Shown: one piece after another, positions 1-6,784 of the stretch | How the letters are laid out: every line of letters begins with the position of its first letter | How positions within the stretch are numbered: position 1 is the stretch's first letter | NCBI GenBank assembly: GCA_947644475.1 | Contig: CANRZQ010000096.1 | Span: 1-9,176, forward strand | Length of the DNA stretch: 9,176 nucleotides | Source of the DNA: an uncultured Muribaculaceae bacterium | GTDB lineage: Bacteria > Bacteroidota > Bacteroidia > Bacteroidales > Muribaculaceae | Direction: 5' to 3' | Notes under the pieces: model-generated | Databases searched by the model: none | Told to the model about the DNA's origin: nothing | What the model saw: the letters and a program-made list of their open reading frames with translations, nothing else | Made by a program: the position numbers and the translations under genes

Positions 1-81
1 AAGGGTAAGCCATCCCGGCAGCCCGAGGGTGGATAGGAGGAACTCGTGGATCCAGTTGGTAATGACTGAAAAGTCTTGCAT
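1..81 (-). CDS. nuoH: NADH-quinone oxidoreductase subunit H, N-terminal fragment
   Basis: This is a partial gene cut by the left edge of the window; 27 codons from an ATG at 81 are present. The product would be the membrane subunit that forms the quinone-binding cavity of complex I together with NuoB and NuoD. The visible residues begin MQDFSVITNWIHEFLLS and then turn hydrophobic, which resembles the start of Bacteroidales NuoH proteins. It lies 43 bases after the nuoCD stop on the same strand, with no Shine-Dalgarno in the A-rich leader. Its position supports the name as much as the sequence does, because nuoH follows nuoCD directly in Bacteroidetes operons that lack nuoEFG. The short length is the main uncertainty. 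Confidence 0.75.
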   Translation of the reverse strand, partial: MQDFSVITNWIHEFLLSTLGLPGWLTL

Positions 82-124
82 AATTTGTTATTTTTTCGAT
101 GTGATGTCGATTGGTTTATGATTA

Positions 125-1750
125 TCAGCGGTCCATATCAGGGATGATATAGTCGAGGGAGCCGCCGATGGTGATAAGGTCGGCAATCTTCATGCCGCGG
201 GTGATATGGTCGACCACGCCGGCCAGGGGAAGGCATGGAGGAGCAATCTTCAATCGGTAGGGCTTGGTGGAGCCGTCGCTTTCGAGATATACGCCGAACA
301 CGCCGCGGCAGCCCTCTACGAGTTCAAACCATGAGCCTGCGGGAAGTTTGAGCACTTTCGGCACCTTCACGCAATATTCGCCTTCGGGAATATTGTCGAC
401 AAGTTGCTCGAGGATGCGGGCCGATTGCACGATTTCTTCGAGACGCACCTTGAAACGCGCCATTGCGTCGCCTTCGGTAGCGAGCACCTCGTCGAATTCG
501 AGTTCGGGATATATGGAGTAGGGCATGATTTTGCGGATATCGCAACTCCAGCCTGCGGCACGGCCCGAAGGACCGGTCACGCCCCATGCGATGGCGTCCT
601 CGCGGCTTATCACGCCAACGCCTTCCATGCGGTTGCGGGCAATAACGTTGCCGGTGAACACCTTATTGTATTCCTTGATATTTGCAGGAAGCACGGCAAG
701 GAGGTCCTTGACATCTTTCTGGAAGTCGGGAGCGAGGTCTTGCATTACGCCGCCGATGCAGTCGTAGTTGAACGTCATGCGCGCGCCGCAGGTCTTCTCC
801 ATGATGTCGAGAATCTGCTCGCGTACGCGAAGCGTATAGAAAAGCATCGATGTGGCGCCGAGGTCCATGCAGAATGTGCCCATGAACAGGCAGTGCGACG
901 CGATGCGCGAAAGTTCGTCCATCATCACGCGTATCACTTCGGCGCGACGGCTTATCTTGATGCCGGCGGCACGCTCGTAAAGGCGGCAGAGGCCATGGTG
1001 ATAGTTGTGGGCGGAGAAGTAGTCGAGACGGTCCATATAGTGAAGCGTCTGCGGATAGGTAAGCGACTCGCAAAGTTTCTCGACGCCACGGTGGATATAG
1101 CCCATATACACGTCGATTTTCTTGATTTCCTCACCGTTGACACAAGTACGGAAGCGGAGCACACCGTGGGTGGCGGGGTGCTGCGGGCCGATGTTTACCA
1201 CGAAATCCTCGGGCTGGAATATGCGTGTCTCCACTTTTTCCACCTTGCCGTCTTTCTCGACCCACGACTCGGTGAAGTCGGTCTGGCGCTCGTTCTCGAT
1301 GCTCACAGGGTTGATGGCGGGATCATCGTCGTAATCTTTGCGCAGAGGATAACCTTTCCAGTCGATCGACAGGAAAAGACGGCGCATATCGGGATTGTTG
1401 AGGAAAATGATGCCGAAGAAATCGAACACTTCGCGCTCGAACAGACCTGCGTCGGGCCAAAGGTCGACAACCGATGCTATCATCGGCTTCTCGCGGTCGG
1501 CAACCTTTACTTTCACGGCTATCACTTCCGACGAGTTGGTCGTCATCATATAATATACACAGCCGTAGGCGTCGGGCCAGTCCATACCCACGATTGTGAT
1601 AAGGTAGTCGAAATTGAGGTCGGGGTCATGGCGAAGCGCTTTGGCCAGGTCATGCCATTGGTCGGGAGCAATGCACACGGTGAGGCGTTCGCCTTCCTCG
1701 AATGTGGCTTGGGGGAAGAGTTTTGCAATCTTTTCCTGAACTTTTGCCAT
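125..1750 (-). CDS. nuoCD: NADH-quinone oxidoreductase fused subunit C/D
   Basis: The 541-residue product is a natural fusion of the 30-kDa (NuoC) and 49-kDa (NuoD) peripheral-arm subunits of complex I, which form part of the quinone-reduction module on the cytoplasmic side of the membrane. Residues 1 to about 140 are the NuoC part, with the family signature FEREVFDFFGI near 104-114. A linker of about 35 residues is rich in charged residues. The NuoD part starts near 180, with GPQHPATHG at 188-196, HRGVEKL near 220-226 and DRLDYFSAHNY near 240-250, the region lining the quinone pocket. The length is a little below that of E. coli NuoCD (about 600 residues). The start ATG at 1750 has no clear Shine-Dalgarno, as is usual in Bacteroidetes. 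The gene lies 126 bases after nuoB and 43 bases before nuoH. The reading frame is intact. Confidence 0.97.
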   Translation of the reverse strand: MAKVQEKIAKLFPQATFEEGERLTVCIAPDQWHDLAKALRHDPDLNFDYLITIVGMDWPDAYGCVYYMMTTNSSEVIAVKVKVADREKPMIASVVDLWPDAGLFEREVFDFFGIIFLNNPDMRRLFLSIDWKGYPLRKDYDDDPAINPVSIENERQTDFTESWVEKDGKVEKVETRIFQPEDFVVNIGPQHPATHGVLRFRTCVNGEEIKKIDVYMGYIHRGVEKLCESLTYPQTLHYMDRLDYFSAHNYHHGLCRLYERAAGIKISRRAEVIRVMMDELSRIASHCLFMGTFCMDLGATSMLFYTLRVREQILDIMEKTCGARMTFNYDCIGGVMQDLAPDFQKDVKDLLAVLPANIKEYNKVFTGNVIARNRMEGVGVISREDAIAWGVTGPSGRAAGWSCDIRKIMPYSIYPELEFDEVLATEGDAMARFKVRLEEIVQSARILEQLVDNIPEGEYCVKVPKVLKLPAGSWFELVEGCRGVFGVYLESDGSTKPYRLKIAPPCLPLAGVVDHITRGMKIADLITIGGSLDYIIPDMDR

Positions 1751-1838
1751 ATCTTGTGTTTGAATGTGAGTTATAAAGTTTGAATGACGGGATTGACCGG
1801 CCGGGCGGCAATATATCCCTATATATAATAATGTGCAG

Positions 1839-1866
1839 GGCTTACGGGCATATTCGCCTGCAAGCC
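1839..1866 (-). other. Intercistronic RNA hairpin between nuoB and nuoCD
   Basis: On the minus-strand transcript, GGCTTGCAGGC pairs with GCCCGTAAGCC across a 6-base loop, giving an 11-position stem with one A-C mismatch and one G-U pair. It begins 10 bases after the nuoB stop. It is followed by an A/T-rich stretch rather than a U-run, so it does not look like an intrinsic terminator. Protection of the upstream nuoAB message, or a processing site, is possible; this is inference. The 126-base gap is the longest between genes in the operon, and no TAnnTTTG promoter was seen in it. Confidence 0.4.
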
Positions 1867-1876
1867 GGCACTAATA

Positions 1877-2485
1877 TCAGTCGTTGACTCCTTCCACGGG
1901 ATGCTCGCGCAGAAAATCTTCTTGCTTCTGCTGGCGGTTGACCCCTCCAAAGAATTTCTCAACTTTAATTTTGCGGGAAAGCTGCATGATACCGTATATC
2001 ATAGCCTCGGGGCGCGGAGGGCAACCCGGAACAAACACGTCGACAGGCACAATATCCTCGATGCCCTTGGCCACGTGATAGGATTTACGGAACGGACCGC
2101 CGGAGATGGCGCACGAGCCGCATGCTATCACATATTTAGGCTCGGCCAGCTGGTCGTAAAGACGGCGGAACACAGGCACCATGCGATGCACTATCGTGCC
2201 GGCCACCATCATGAAGTCGGCCTGGCGGGGCGACGAACGGGCTACTTCCCATCCGAAACGGGCCATATCGAAACGGGCCGCGCCAAGAGACACGAACTCG
2301 ATACCGCAGCACGATGTTGCAAACGTAAGAGGCCATAGAGAATTGGAACGGCCCCAGTTGATCAACTGGTCGAGTTTGCCGACAACCACATTGGTTCCCG
2401 ACTCCTGAAGTTCCTTTACGAGTTTCTCTATATATTCGTTATCTTTCCACGCCTCGTAAGGCATGCTTTTTGTCGTTACTTCCAT
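1877..2485 (-). CDS. nuoB: NADH-quinone oxidoreductase subunit B
   Basis: The 202-residue product is the peripheral-arm subunit that carries the terminal iron-sulfur cluster N2, the last electron carrier before quinone. The tandem cysteines C59-C60 (in TSCCGIEF), C125 (in ACGSCAISGG) and C155 (in PGCPPRPEA) fit the four cluster ligands. The conserved block RFDMARFGWE lies at about 71-80. The chosen ATG at 2485 overlaps the end of nuoA by 10 bases and is preceded by a clear AAGGAG eight bases upstream. This favours it over the internal Met at residue 8 and is unusual among the SD-poor genes here. Coupling of translation to nuoA is likely. The C-terminal tail after about residue 172 is charged and variable. 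Confidence 0.97.
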   Translation of the reverse strand: MEVTTKSMPYEAWKDNEYIEKLVKELQESGTNVVVGKLDQLINWGRSNSLWPLTFATSCCGIEFVSLGAARFDMARFGWEVARSSPRQADFMMVAGTIVHRMVPVFRRLYDQLAEPKYVIACGSCAISGGPFRKSYHVAKGIEDIVPVDVFVPGCPPRPEAMIYGIMQLSRKIKVEKFFGGVNRQQKQEDFLREHPVEGVND

Positions 2486-2856
2486 TCAAGAGCTCCTTTC
2501 CGCCAGGCATACACGAGGCCAAGCACCAATATACCGAAAAATACAGCGATCGCGGTAAGGCCGCCGAAGCCGAGTTCACGCATACGCACTGCCCAGGGGA
2601 AGAGGAACACTGTCTCGACATCGAACATCAGGAACAGGATTGCAAACAGGTAGTAGCCCACCTTGAACTGCGACATCGACTCGCCGCGGGTGGGAATACC
2701 ACATTCATACGCTTCTCCTTTCTGGGGATTGAACGAGCGGGGGGAAATAAGCCCGGCAACCCACATGCCCAGGGTTACGAGCGCGGCACCCGTGAGCAGG
2801 GCCACCAACGCGAGCAGCGCGTTGTTCTCGATTCCAAAAATGCCTAATGATATCAT
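2476..2856 (-). CDS. nuoA: NADH-quinone oxidoreductase subunit A
   Basis: The 126-residue product is a small membrane subunit at the junction of the membrane and peripheral arms of complex I. Three hydrophobic segments are visible, at about residues 12-36, 66-88 and 98-117. The loop after the first contains the family motif GEAYECG (47-53), and the second ends in FDVETVFLFPW (78-88), whose acidic residues are conserved in the family. It is the first gene of the nuo operon. The start ATG at 2856 follows an A-rich leader without a Shine-Dalgarno sequence. Its last codons overlap nuoB. The length is normal for the family. Confidence 0.97.
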   Translation of the reverse strand: MISLGIFGIENNALLALVALLTGAALVTLGMWVAGLISPRSFNPQKGEAYECGIPTRGESMSQFKVGYYLFAILFLMFDVETVFLFPWAVRMRELGFGGLTAIAVFFGILVLGLVYAWRKGALEWK

Positions 2857-2977
2857 AATTTCTGTTGAATTTTTCGCGTCTACAGATTCCCGGATTGCGG
2901 TCCGGAATAAATCGATTGGTTTTATACTCTGAGGCGTAGGGAGGAAGAGACGTGTTTATGGCCTCGATTTTATTGTG
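2857..2977 (-). other. 5' leader of the nuo operon with small hairpin
   Basis: About 115 bases separate the predicted transcription start (near 2971) from nuoA. Within it, 2886-2908 forms a stem-loop (ATTCC/GGAAT arms with one bulged C, stem about 8 bp, loop 6 to 7 bases). No known riboswitch was recognised and no small ORF is convincing. Together with the trpB2-side promoter, this leader explains the roughly 350-base gene-free stretch from 2857 to 3203. Confidence 0.35.
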
Positions 2978-3008
2978 CAAAGTTAGTAATTTTTTCTTAA
3001 TATCACAA
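2978..3008 (-). promoter_or_regulatory. Bacteroidetes-type promoter for the nuo operon
   Basis: On the minus strand a TTG (3008-3006) is followed by exactly 20 bases and then TAACTTTG (2985-2978). This matches the Bacteroidetes sigma factor consensus TTG, 19-21 bases, TAnnTTTG. The spacer is A/T-rich. A start site about 7 bases downstream, near 2971, is predicted. This is the only such pair seen upstream of nuoA. Confidence 0.8.
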
Positions 3009-3143
3009 AAAATCTTAAAAATGTTGCCTGTTTTTCCCGATTTTAACAATCACATTCCCGGCCATCGCCAAATCGGACAAAACAGCCGCAAGCCACCGCC
3101 ATTAGACATTTTCACACATTTCGCAACATAAAATGGAAAAAAG

Positions 3144-3174
3144 TTGCAGAATACGCCATAAAGGCATAAATTTG
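3144..3174 (+). promoter_or_regulatory. Bacteroidetes-type promoter for trpB2
   Basis: TTG at 3144-3146, a 20-base spacer, and TAAATTTG at 3167-3174 match the Bacteroidetes promoter consensus. The predicted start near 3180 leaves a leader of about 24 bases before the ATG at 3204. That leader has no Shine-Dalgarno and is rich in A and C. The promoter is divergent from the nuo promoter; the two TTG elements are about 135 bases apart. Confidence 0.8.
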
Positions 3175-3203
3175 CAACCCTACAACCAATTACACATTTA
3201 AAC

Positions 3204-4565
3204 ATGAAATCTAAGAAATATCTATTGCAGGAGTCTGACATCCCAACGGCATGGTACAATATTGTGGCCGACATGGATGTGAAGCCTCGACCTATCATCA
3301 ACCCCGCCACACGGAAGCCAATGACCGCGGAAGACCTGTTCCCGCTTTTTTCTGAGGAGGCCGCTCGCCAGGAAATGAATACTGTCGACCCTTGGATCAC
3401 CATCCCCGAGCCCGTAAGGGATATGTATCGCATATGGCGTCCTACCCCGCTGGTGCGCGCCATAGGTTTGGAACGCGCGCTCGGCACGCCGGCAAAAATT
3501 TTCTTTAAAAACGAAAGCGTAAGCCCCGTAGGCTCCCACAAACTCAACTCCGCCATCCCGCAGGCTTTTTATTGCAAGGAACAGGGCGTGACAAACATCA
3601 CCACCGAAACCGGAGCCGGCCAGTGGGGCGCGGCCCTCGCACTGGCATGCCGCTCGTTTGGCATTGACCTTGCAGTGTACATGGTGAAGATTTCCTACAA
3701 CCAGAAACCGTACCGTCGCTCAATAATGCAGACCTACGGCGCAGAGGTGATTGCATCGCCGAGCATGTCGACAAAAGCCGGACGCAAGATTATCACCGAG
3801 CACCCGAATTACCAAGGCTCGCTCGGCACGGCAATATCGGAGGCTGTCGAACTGGCCATGTCTACCCCCAACTGCAAATACGCCCTCGGCTCCGTGCTCA
3901 ACCATGTGTCGCTCCACCAGACCGTAATCGGTCTCGAAGCCGAGAAGCAGATGGCCATGGCCGACGCCTACCCCGATGTGGTGATAGCATGCTTCGGCGG
4001 CGGAAGCAATTTCTCAGGAATCGCATATCCATTCCTGCGCCACAACCTCAAAGACGGCGCCAAAACACGCTTCATTGCCGCCGAACCTGCCGCATGCCCG
4101 AAACTCACCCGCGGAAAATTTGTCTACGACTTCGGCGATGAGGCCGGGTACACGCCAATGATACCAATGTACAGCCTTGGACACGATTTCGCCCCGGCCA
4201 ACATCCATGCCGGAGGCCTCCGCTATCACGGAGCCGGCTCTGTCGTGAGCGAACTGCGCCACCGGGGCCTTATCGACGCTGTCGACATCGCCCAGCTCGA
4301 AGCCTTCGACGCCGCAGTGCTTTTCGCCAAGGCCGAAGGCATAATCCCCGCCCCGGAGTCGAGCCATGCCATCGCGGCCACAATCCGCGAGGCCATCCGG
4401 GCAAAAGAGGAGGGCACGTCGCCCACAATATTGTTCAACCTGTCGGGCCACGGCCTCATCGACATGGCTTCCTACGATCGCTATTTCGCCGGCGACCTTG
4501 CCGACTACACTGTCGACGAAGCCGACATCGAAGCCAACACCTGCAACCTCCCGAAAGTAAAATGA
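3204..4565 (+). CDS. trpB2: Type-2 tryptophan synthase beta-like protein (TrpB2)
   Basis: The 453-residue product is a PLP-dependent fold-type II enzyme of the TrpB2 branch, which in principle condenses indole with serine to give tryptophan. Visible motifs are the PLP lysine K113 in VGSHKLNSA, the catalytic-glutamate motif TETGAGQWG (E135), the phosphate-binding CFGGGSNFSG (263-272), LNHVSLHQT (232-240), PESSHAI (384-390) and LSGHGLID (413-420). The long N-terminal extension before the RPTPLVR segment (79-85), the QWG in place of the QHG of TrpB1, and the length above 430 residues all point to TrpB2. No trpA or other trp gene is adjacent, so a salvage role for free indole or a serine-deaminase-like activity is as plausible as de novo synthesis. 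The start is set by the nearby promoter. The stop overlaps the next gene (ATGA), so the two are coupled. Confidence 0.93.
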   Translation: MKSKKYLLQESDIPTAWYNIVADMDVKPRPIINPATRKPMTAEDLFPLFSEEAARQEMNTVDPWITIPEPVRDMYRIWRPTPLVRAIGLERALGTPAKIFFKNESVSPVGSHKLNSAIPQAFYCKEQGVTNITTETGAGQWGAALALACRSFGIDLAVYMVKISYNQKPYRRSIMQTYGAEVIASPSMSTKAGRKIITEHPNYQGSLGTAISEAVELAMSTPNCKYALGSVLNHVSLHQTVIGLEAEKQMAMADAYPDVVIACFGGGSNFSGIAYPFLRHNLKDGAKTRFIAAEPAACPKLTRGKFVYDFGDEAGYTPMIPMYSLGHDFAPANIHAGGLRYHGAGSVVSELRHRGLIDAVDIAQLEAFDAAVLFAKAEGIIPAPESSHAIAATIREAIRAKEEGTSPTILFNLSGHGLIDMASYDRYFAGDLADYTVDEADIEANTCNLPKVK

Positions 4566-4996
4566 CGGAACAACTGAAAAACATCCTTTCCCACGGCGAC
4601 TACACCATCGTCGTGGGAAATCCGGCCGTCGGGCGCATATTCACAAGCCGCGAGCGCGGCGTCAGGGCTCTGGTGCATCTTATCGACACCGACCCGGAGT
4701 TGCTGCGTGGAGCCACAATTGCCGACAAGGTGGTGGGCCGAGCCGCGGCCGCGCTGATGATACGCTCCGGCGTGAGCCGTCTGCATTCGCGCGTGATCAC
4801 ATCCTCCGCCATTGCCATGCTGGCTCAACACGGCATCGAGGTCGATTTCGACACCGAAGTGGACATGATCGAGAACCGCGCCAAGACGGGCCGCTGCCCG
4901 CTCGACACCCTATGTGCTCCCCTATCCGACCCCGCCGAGATGGAAGCCGCCATACGCCGATTTTACAAAGAATTGGATTCCCGCCGGGAACGCTAA
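4562..4996 (+). CDS. DUF1893-like small protein
   Basis: The 144-residue soluble protein has no signal peptide or membrane segment. The pattern resembles the DUF1893 family: an N-terminal strand-rich part ending in GRIFTSRERGV, a helix with DKVVGRAAAALMI (55-67), then a late NRAKTGRCPLDTLC (105-118) with two cysteines six residues apart. The structurally known member, TM1506 of Thermotoga, is recalled as having a cytidine deaminase-like fold; a biochemical function is not established to my knowledge. The classic deaminase HxE motif is not evident here, so catalysis of that type should not be assumed. The ATG lies inside the trpB2 stop (ATGA), implying co-translation and possibly a joint role. 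The stop codon overlaps that of the convergent gtrA-like gene. The family name comes from pattern memory, not a search. Confidence 0.75.
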   Translation: MTEQLKNILSHGDYTIVVGNPAVGRIFTSRERGVRALVHLIDTDPELLRGATIADKVVGRAAAALMIRSGVSRLHSRVITSSAIAMLAQHGIEVDFDTEVDMIENRAKTGRCPLDTLCAPLSDPAEMEAAIRRFYKELDSRRER

Positions 4997-5424
4997 CCGC
5001 GTCCCGAGCCAAATGTAACTGCCTTGTTGAACACGAAATTCGACAGGGTGTAGGCTACGTTGCCTATGAGCGTGGCTATGCCGTAACCCGACAGGACGAT
5101 ACGGTCAGTAAAGGCATATTCCATGTCGCCGAATGGCGAGCGCGACAGCATCCACACAACGGCAAACTGCACGCAATAGCACACCGCGAACCCGCACAGG
5201 AAAAGCGCGGCCTCGCGCCGGACCCGCCCGTCGGAACGGAATACCCACCGGCGGTTCCAAAGAAATGAATTTACAAATCCGGCGATATAGCCCAAGGCGT
5301 TCGACAAATATTCGTCAACACCCAAAAACGACTTGCACACGAAGATTATGCCAAGCGTGAGAGCCGTATTCTGACAGCCCACCACGCCGTATTTTACAAG
5401 TTGAAGCAATGAGTCGCGTTTCAT
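4993..5424 (-). CDS. GtrA-family membrane protein
   Basis: The 143-residue product has four hydrophobic segments, at about residues 9-31, 40-58, 71-92 and 108-128 from the chosen start. The repeated GtrA-type hallmarks are KYGVVG near the first helix, NSFLWNRRWVF after the second, and SNFVFNKAVTF after the fourth. GtrA proteins are thought to flip undecaprenyl-phosphate-linked sugars, or otherwise help glycosyl transfer to cell-surface polymers. An upstream in-frame ATG at 5496 would add 24 basic residues but would overlap nth by 71 bases. The Met at 5424 fits family length and sits one base after the nth stop, so it was preferred. This is the last gene of the sulfatase-PAP2-nth-gtrA unit. 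No glycosyltransferase partner is adjacent. Confidence 0.88.
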   Translation of the reverse strand: MKRDSLLQLVKYGVVGCQNTALTLGIIFVCKSFLGVDEYLSNALGYIAGFVNSFLWNRRWVFRSDGRVRREAALFLCGFAVCYCVQFAVVWMLSRSPFGDMEYAFTDRIVLSGYGIATLIGNVAYTLSNFVFNKAVTFGSGRG

Positions 5425-5425
5425 C

Positions 5426-6118
5426 TTATCTTTTTTTTCCGGTTTTGCCCGCTTTGCGCTCGGGCATAGCGTCGGCGTTGGCCGACTCCGTGGCATAATA
5501 TCGGCAGACGTCGGTCAAAAAACAACTGTCGCACATGGGCTTGCGAGCCTTGCACACATACCGGCCATGAAGTATCAGCCAATGATGCGCCTTGGGAATT
5601 ACTGCCTCGGGGATATGAGCCACGAGCGCTTTCTCGGTCTGCAAGGGGTTGCGGCTTCCGGTGGTGAGGCCGATGCGCTCCGACACACGGAACACATGGG
5701 TATCCACAGCCATGGCCGCCTTGCCGAAAATAACGGAAAGTATCACATTCGCTGTCTTGCGGCCAACTCCGGGAAGCGTGGTGAGCGCGTCGATGTCCGA
5801 CGGCACCTCGCCGCCGTATTCATCCACAAGCCTCCGGGCCATGCCGATTAGCGACTTTGTCTTGTTGTTGGGAAATGTCACCGACTTTATAAGTTCAAAC
5901 ACTCTCTCAGGCTCGGCCTCGGCAAGCGACTGCGGCGTGGGAAACACCTCAAAAAACGGAGGAGTCACGATATTCACGCGCTTGTCGGTGCACTGCGCCG
6001 AGAGTATCACGGCTACAAGCAGTTCGTATGGCGAGCCATAGTGCAGTTCGGTTTCCGCGACAGGCATCTCCTGTTCAAAACGGTCGAGGGCTATGCGATA
6101 GCGTTCGGATGTGGTCAT
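5426..6118 (-). CDS. nth: Endonuclease III (DNA glycosylase/AP lyase)
   Basis: The 230-residue product removes oxidised pyrimidines and cleaves at abasic sites in base excision repair. The helix-hairpin-helix LPGVGRKTAN (115-124) contains the catalytic lysine K121; the catalytic aspartate is D139 in VDTHVFRVSERIG. The C-terminal 4Fe-4S motif is complete: C189, C196, C199 and C205 with 6, 2 and 5 residues between. A basic tail of about 20 residues follows the cluster, slightly longer than in E. coli Nth (211 residues). The gene starts 6 bases after the PAP2 gene and ends one base before the GtrA start, so it is embedded in an operon of envelope genes. All key residues are present and the enzyme should be active. 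Confidence 0.97.
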   Translation of the reverse strand: MTTSERYRIALDRFEQEMPVAETELHYGSPYELLVAVILSAQCTDKRVNIVTPPFFEVFPTPQSLAEAEPERVFELIKSVTFPNNKTKSLIGMARRLVDEYGGEVPSDIDALTTLPGVGRKTANVILSVIFGKAAMAVDTHVFRVSERIGLTTGSRNPLQTEKALVAHIPEAVIPKAHHWLILHGRYVCKARKPMCDSCFLTDVCRYYATESANADAMPERKAGKTGKKR

Positions 6119-6124
6119 CGGTTT

Positions 6125-6784
6125 TCAAATATGTGTGAGTATCGACTCTATTGCTATATATATTATTGTGATTGCGCCCGTTATATATACCGGCCGCATG
6201 GTCGCGTTGCGGTCGGAAGGAGCAAACACCGAGGGCCGGAATTTACGCACGGCAAAATAAGCCGTGAGCGAGGTAAACGCCCCCACCACCGCCCCGGCCA
6301 TCAGGTCGCCGGGATAGTGCACACCAAGGTAAATGCGCGAATAGCACTGCAATACGGCCCAGGCAAAAACGGCTATCGTCCAGCCTCGCGTACGCAACGT
6401 GAGCGACGAGGCTATGGCGAGAGCCATGGTGTTGGCGGCGTGGCACGACGGAAACCCGTAACGTCCCCCGCGGTAGCCGCTCACCACATGCACAAGGTCG
6501 CTGAGCGGATTGTCAAGATTTGCCGGGCGCATACGCTGTATCACAGGCCTTATTATCGACGCCGAGATATAATCGGCGGCGCCGACTGCTATCCCGATCA
6601 TGGCTATTATCACAAAGCCGCGTTTCCAACCGTAGCGCCAGACAACGACGGCGGCAAGCGCAACATACAGCGGCACCCATATCCAGCGGCCGCTGAAAGC
6701 AGCCATGAAGGGGTCGACAAACTGATGGTTTATCCCATTAAAAAACAGGAACAATTGTGTGTCAAGTTCTTGCAGACGGTCCAT
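6125..6784 (-). CDS. PAP2-superfamily membrane phosphatase
   Basis: The 219-residue integral membrane protein has about five to six hydrophobic segments. The three acid-phosphatase signature blocks are present: R79-x6-RP (RPVIQRMRP, 79-87), PSCH (112-115) and SR-x5-H-x3-D (S149, R150, H156, D160). In the first block the usual lysine is arginine. The family hydrolyses lipid phosphates, including undecaprenyl pyrophosphate and phosphatidylglycerol phosphate; the substrate here cannot be told. The C-terminal part adds a further hydrophobic segment after a basic loop (about 197-215). The start ATG overlaps the sulfatase stop by one base (TAATG), a classic coupling arrangement, and nth follows after 6 bases. 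Confidence 0.92.
   Translation of the reverse strand: MDRLQELDTQLFLFFNGINHQFVDPFMAAFSGRWIWVPLYVALAAVVVWRYGWKRGFVIIAMIGIAVGAADYISASIIRPVIQRMRPANLDNPLSDLVHVVSGYRGGRYGFPSCHAANTMALAIASSLTLRTRGWTIAVFAWAVLQCYSRIYLGVHYPGDLMAGAVVGAFTSLTAYFAVRKFRPSVFAPSDRNATMRPVYITGAITIIYIAIESILTHI

Noticed and set aside
404..1783. A 459-codon open frame on the plus strand opposite nuoCD
   Set aside because: It lies fully antisense to a strongly supported nuoCD, its product is rich in His, Val and Ala without any recognisable domain, and it arises from GC-biased codon use on the other strand.
2705..3049. A possible small gene on the minus strand upstream of and overlapping nuoA
   Set aside because: The frame runs through the predicted nuo promoter and leader and overlaps nuoA out of frame; no domain was recognised.
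4993..5496. The longer 167-residue form of the GtrA-like protein starting at 5496
   Set aside because: The extra 24 residues are Pro/Arg/Lys-rich, overlap the nth coding end, and exceed family length; the Met at 5424 directly after the nth stop fits better.
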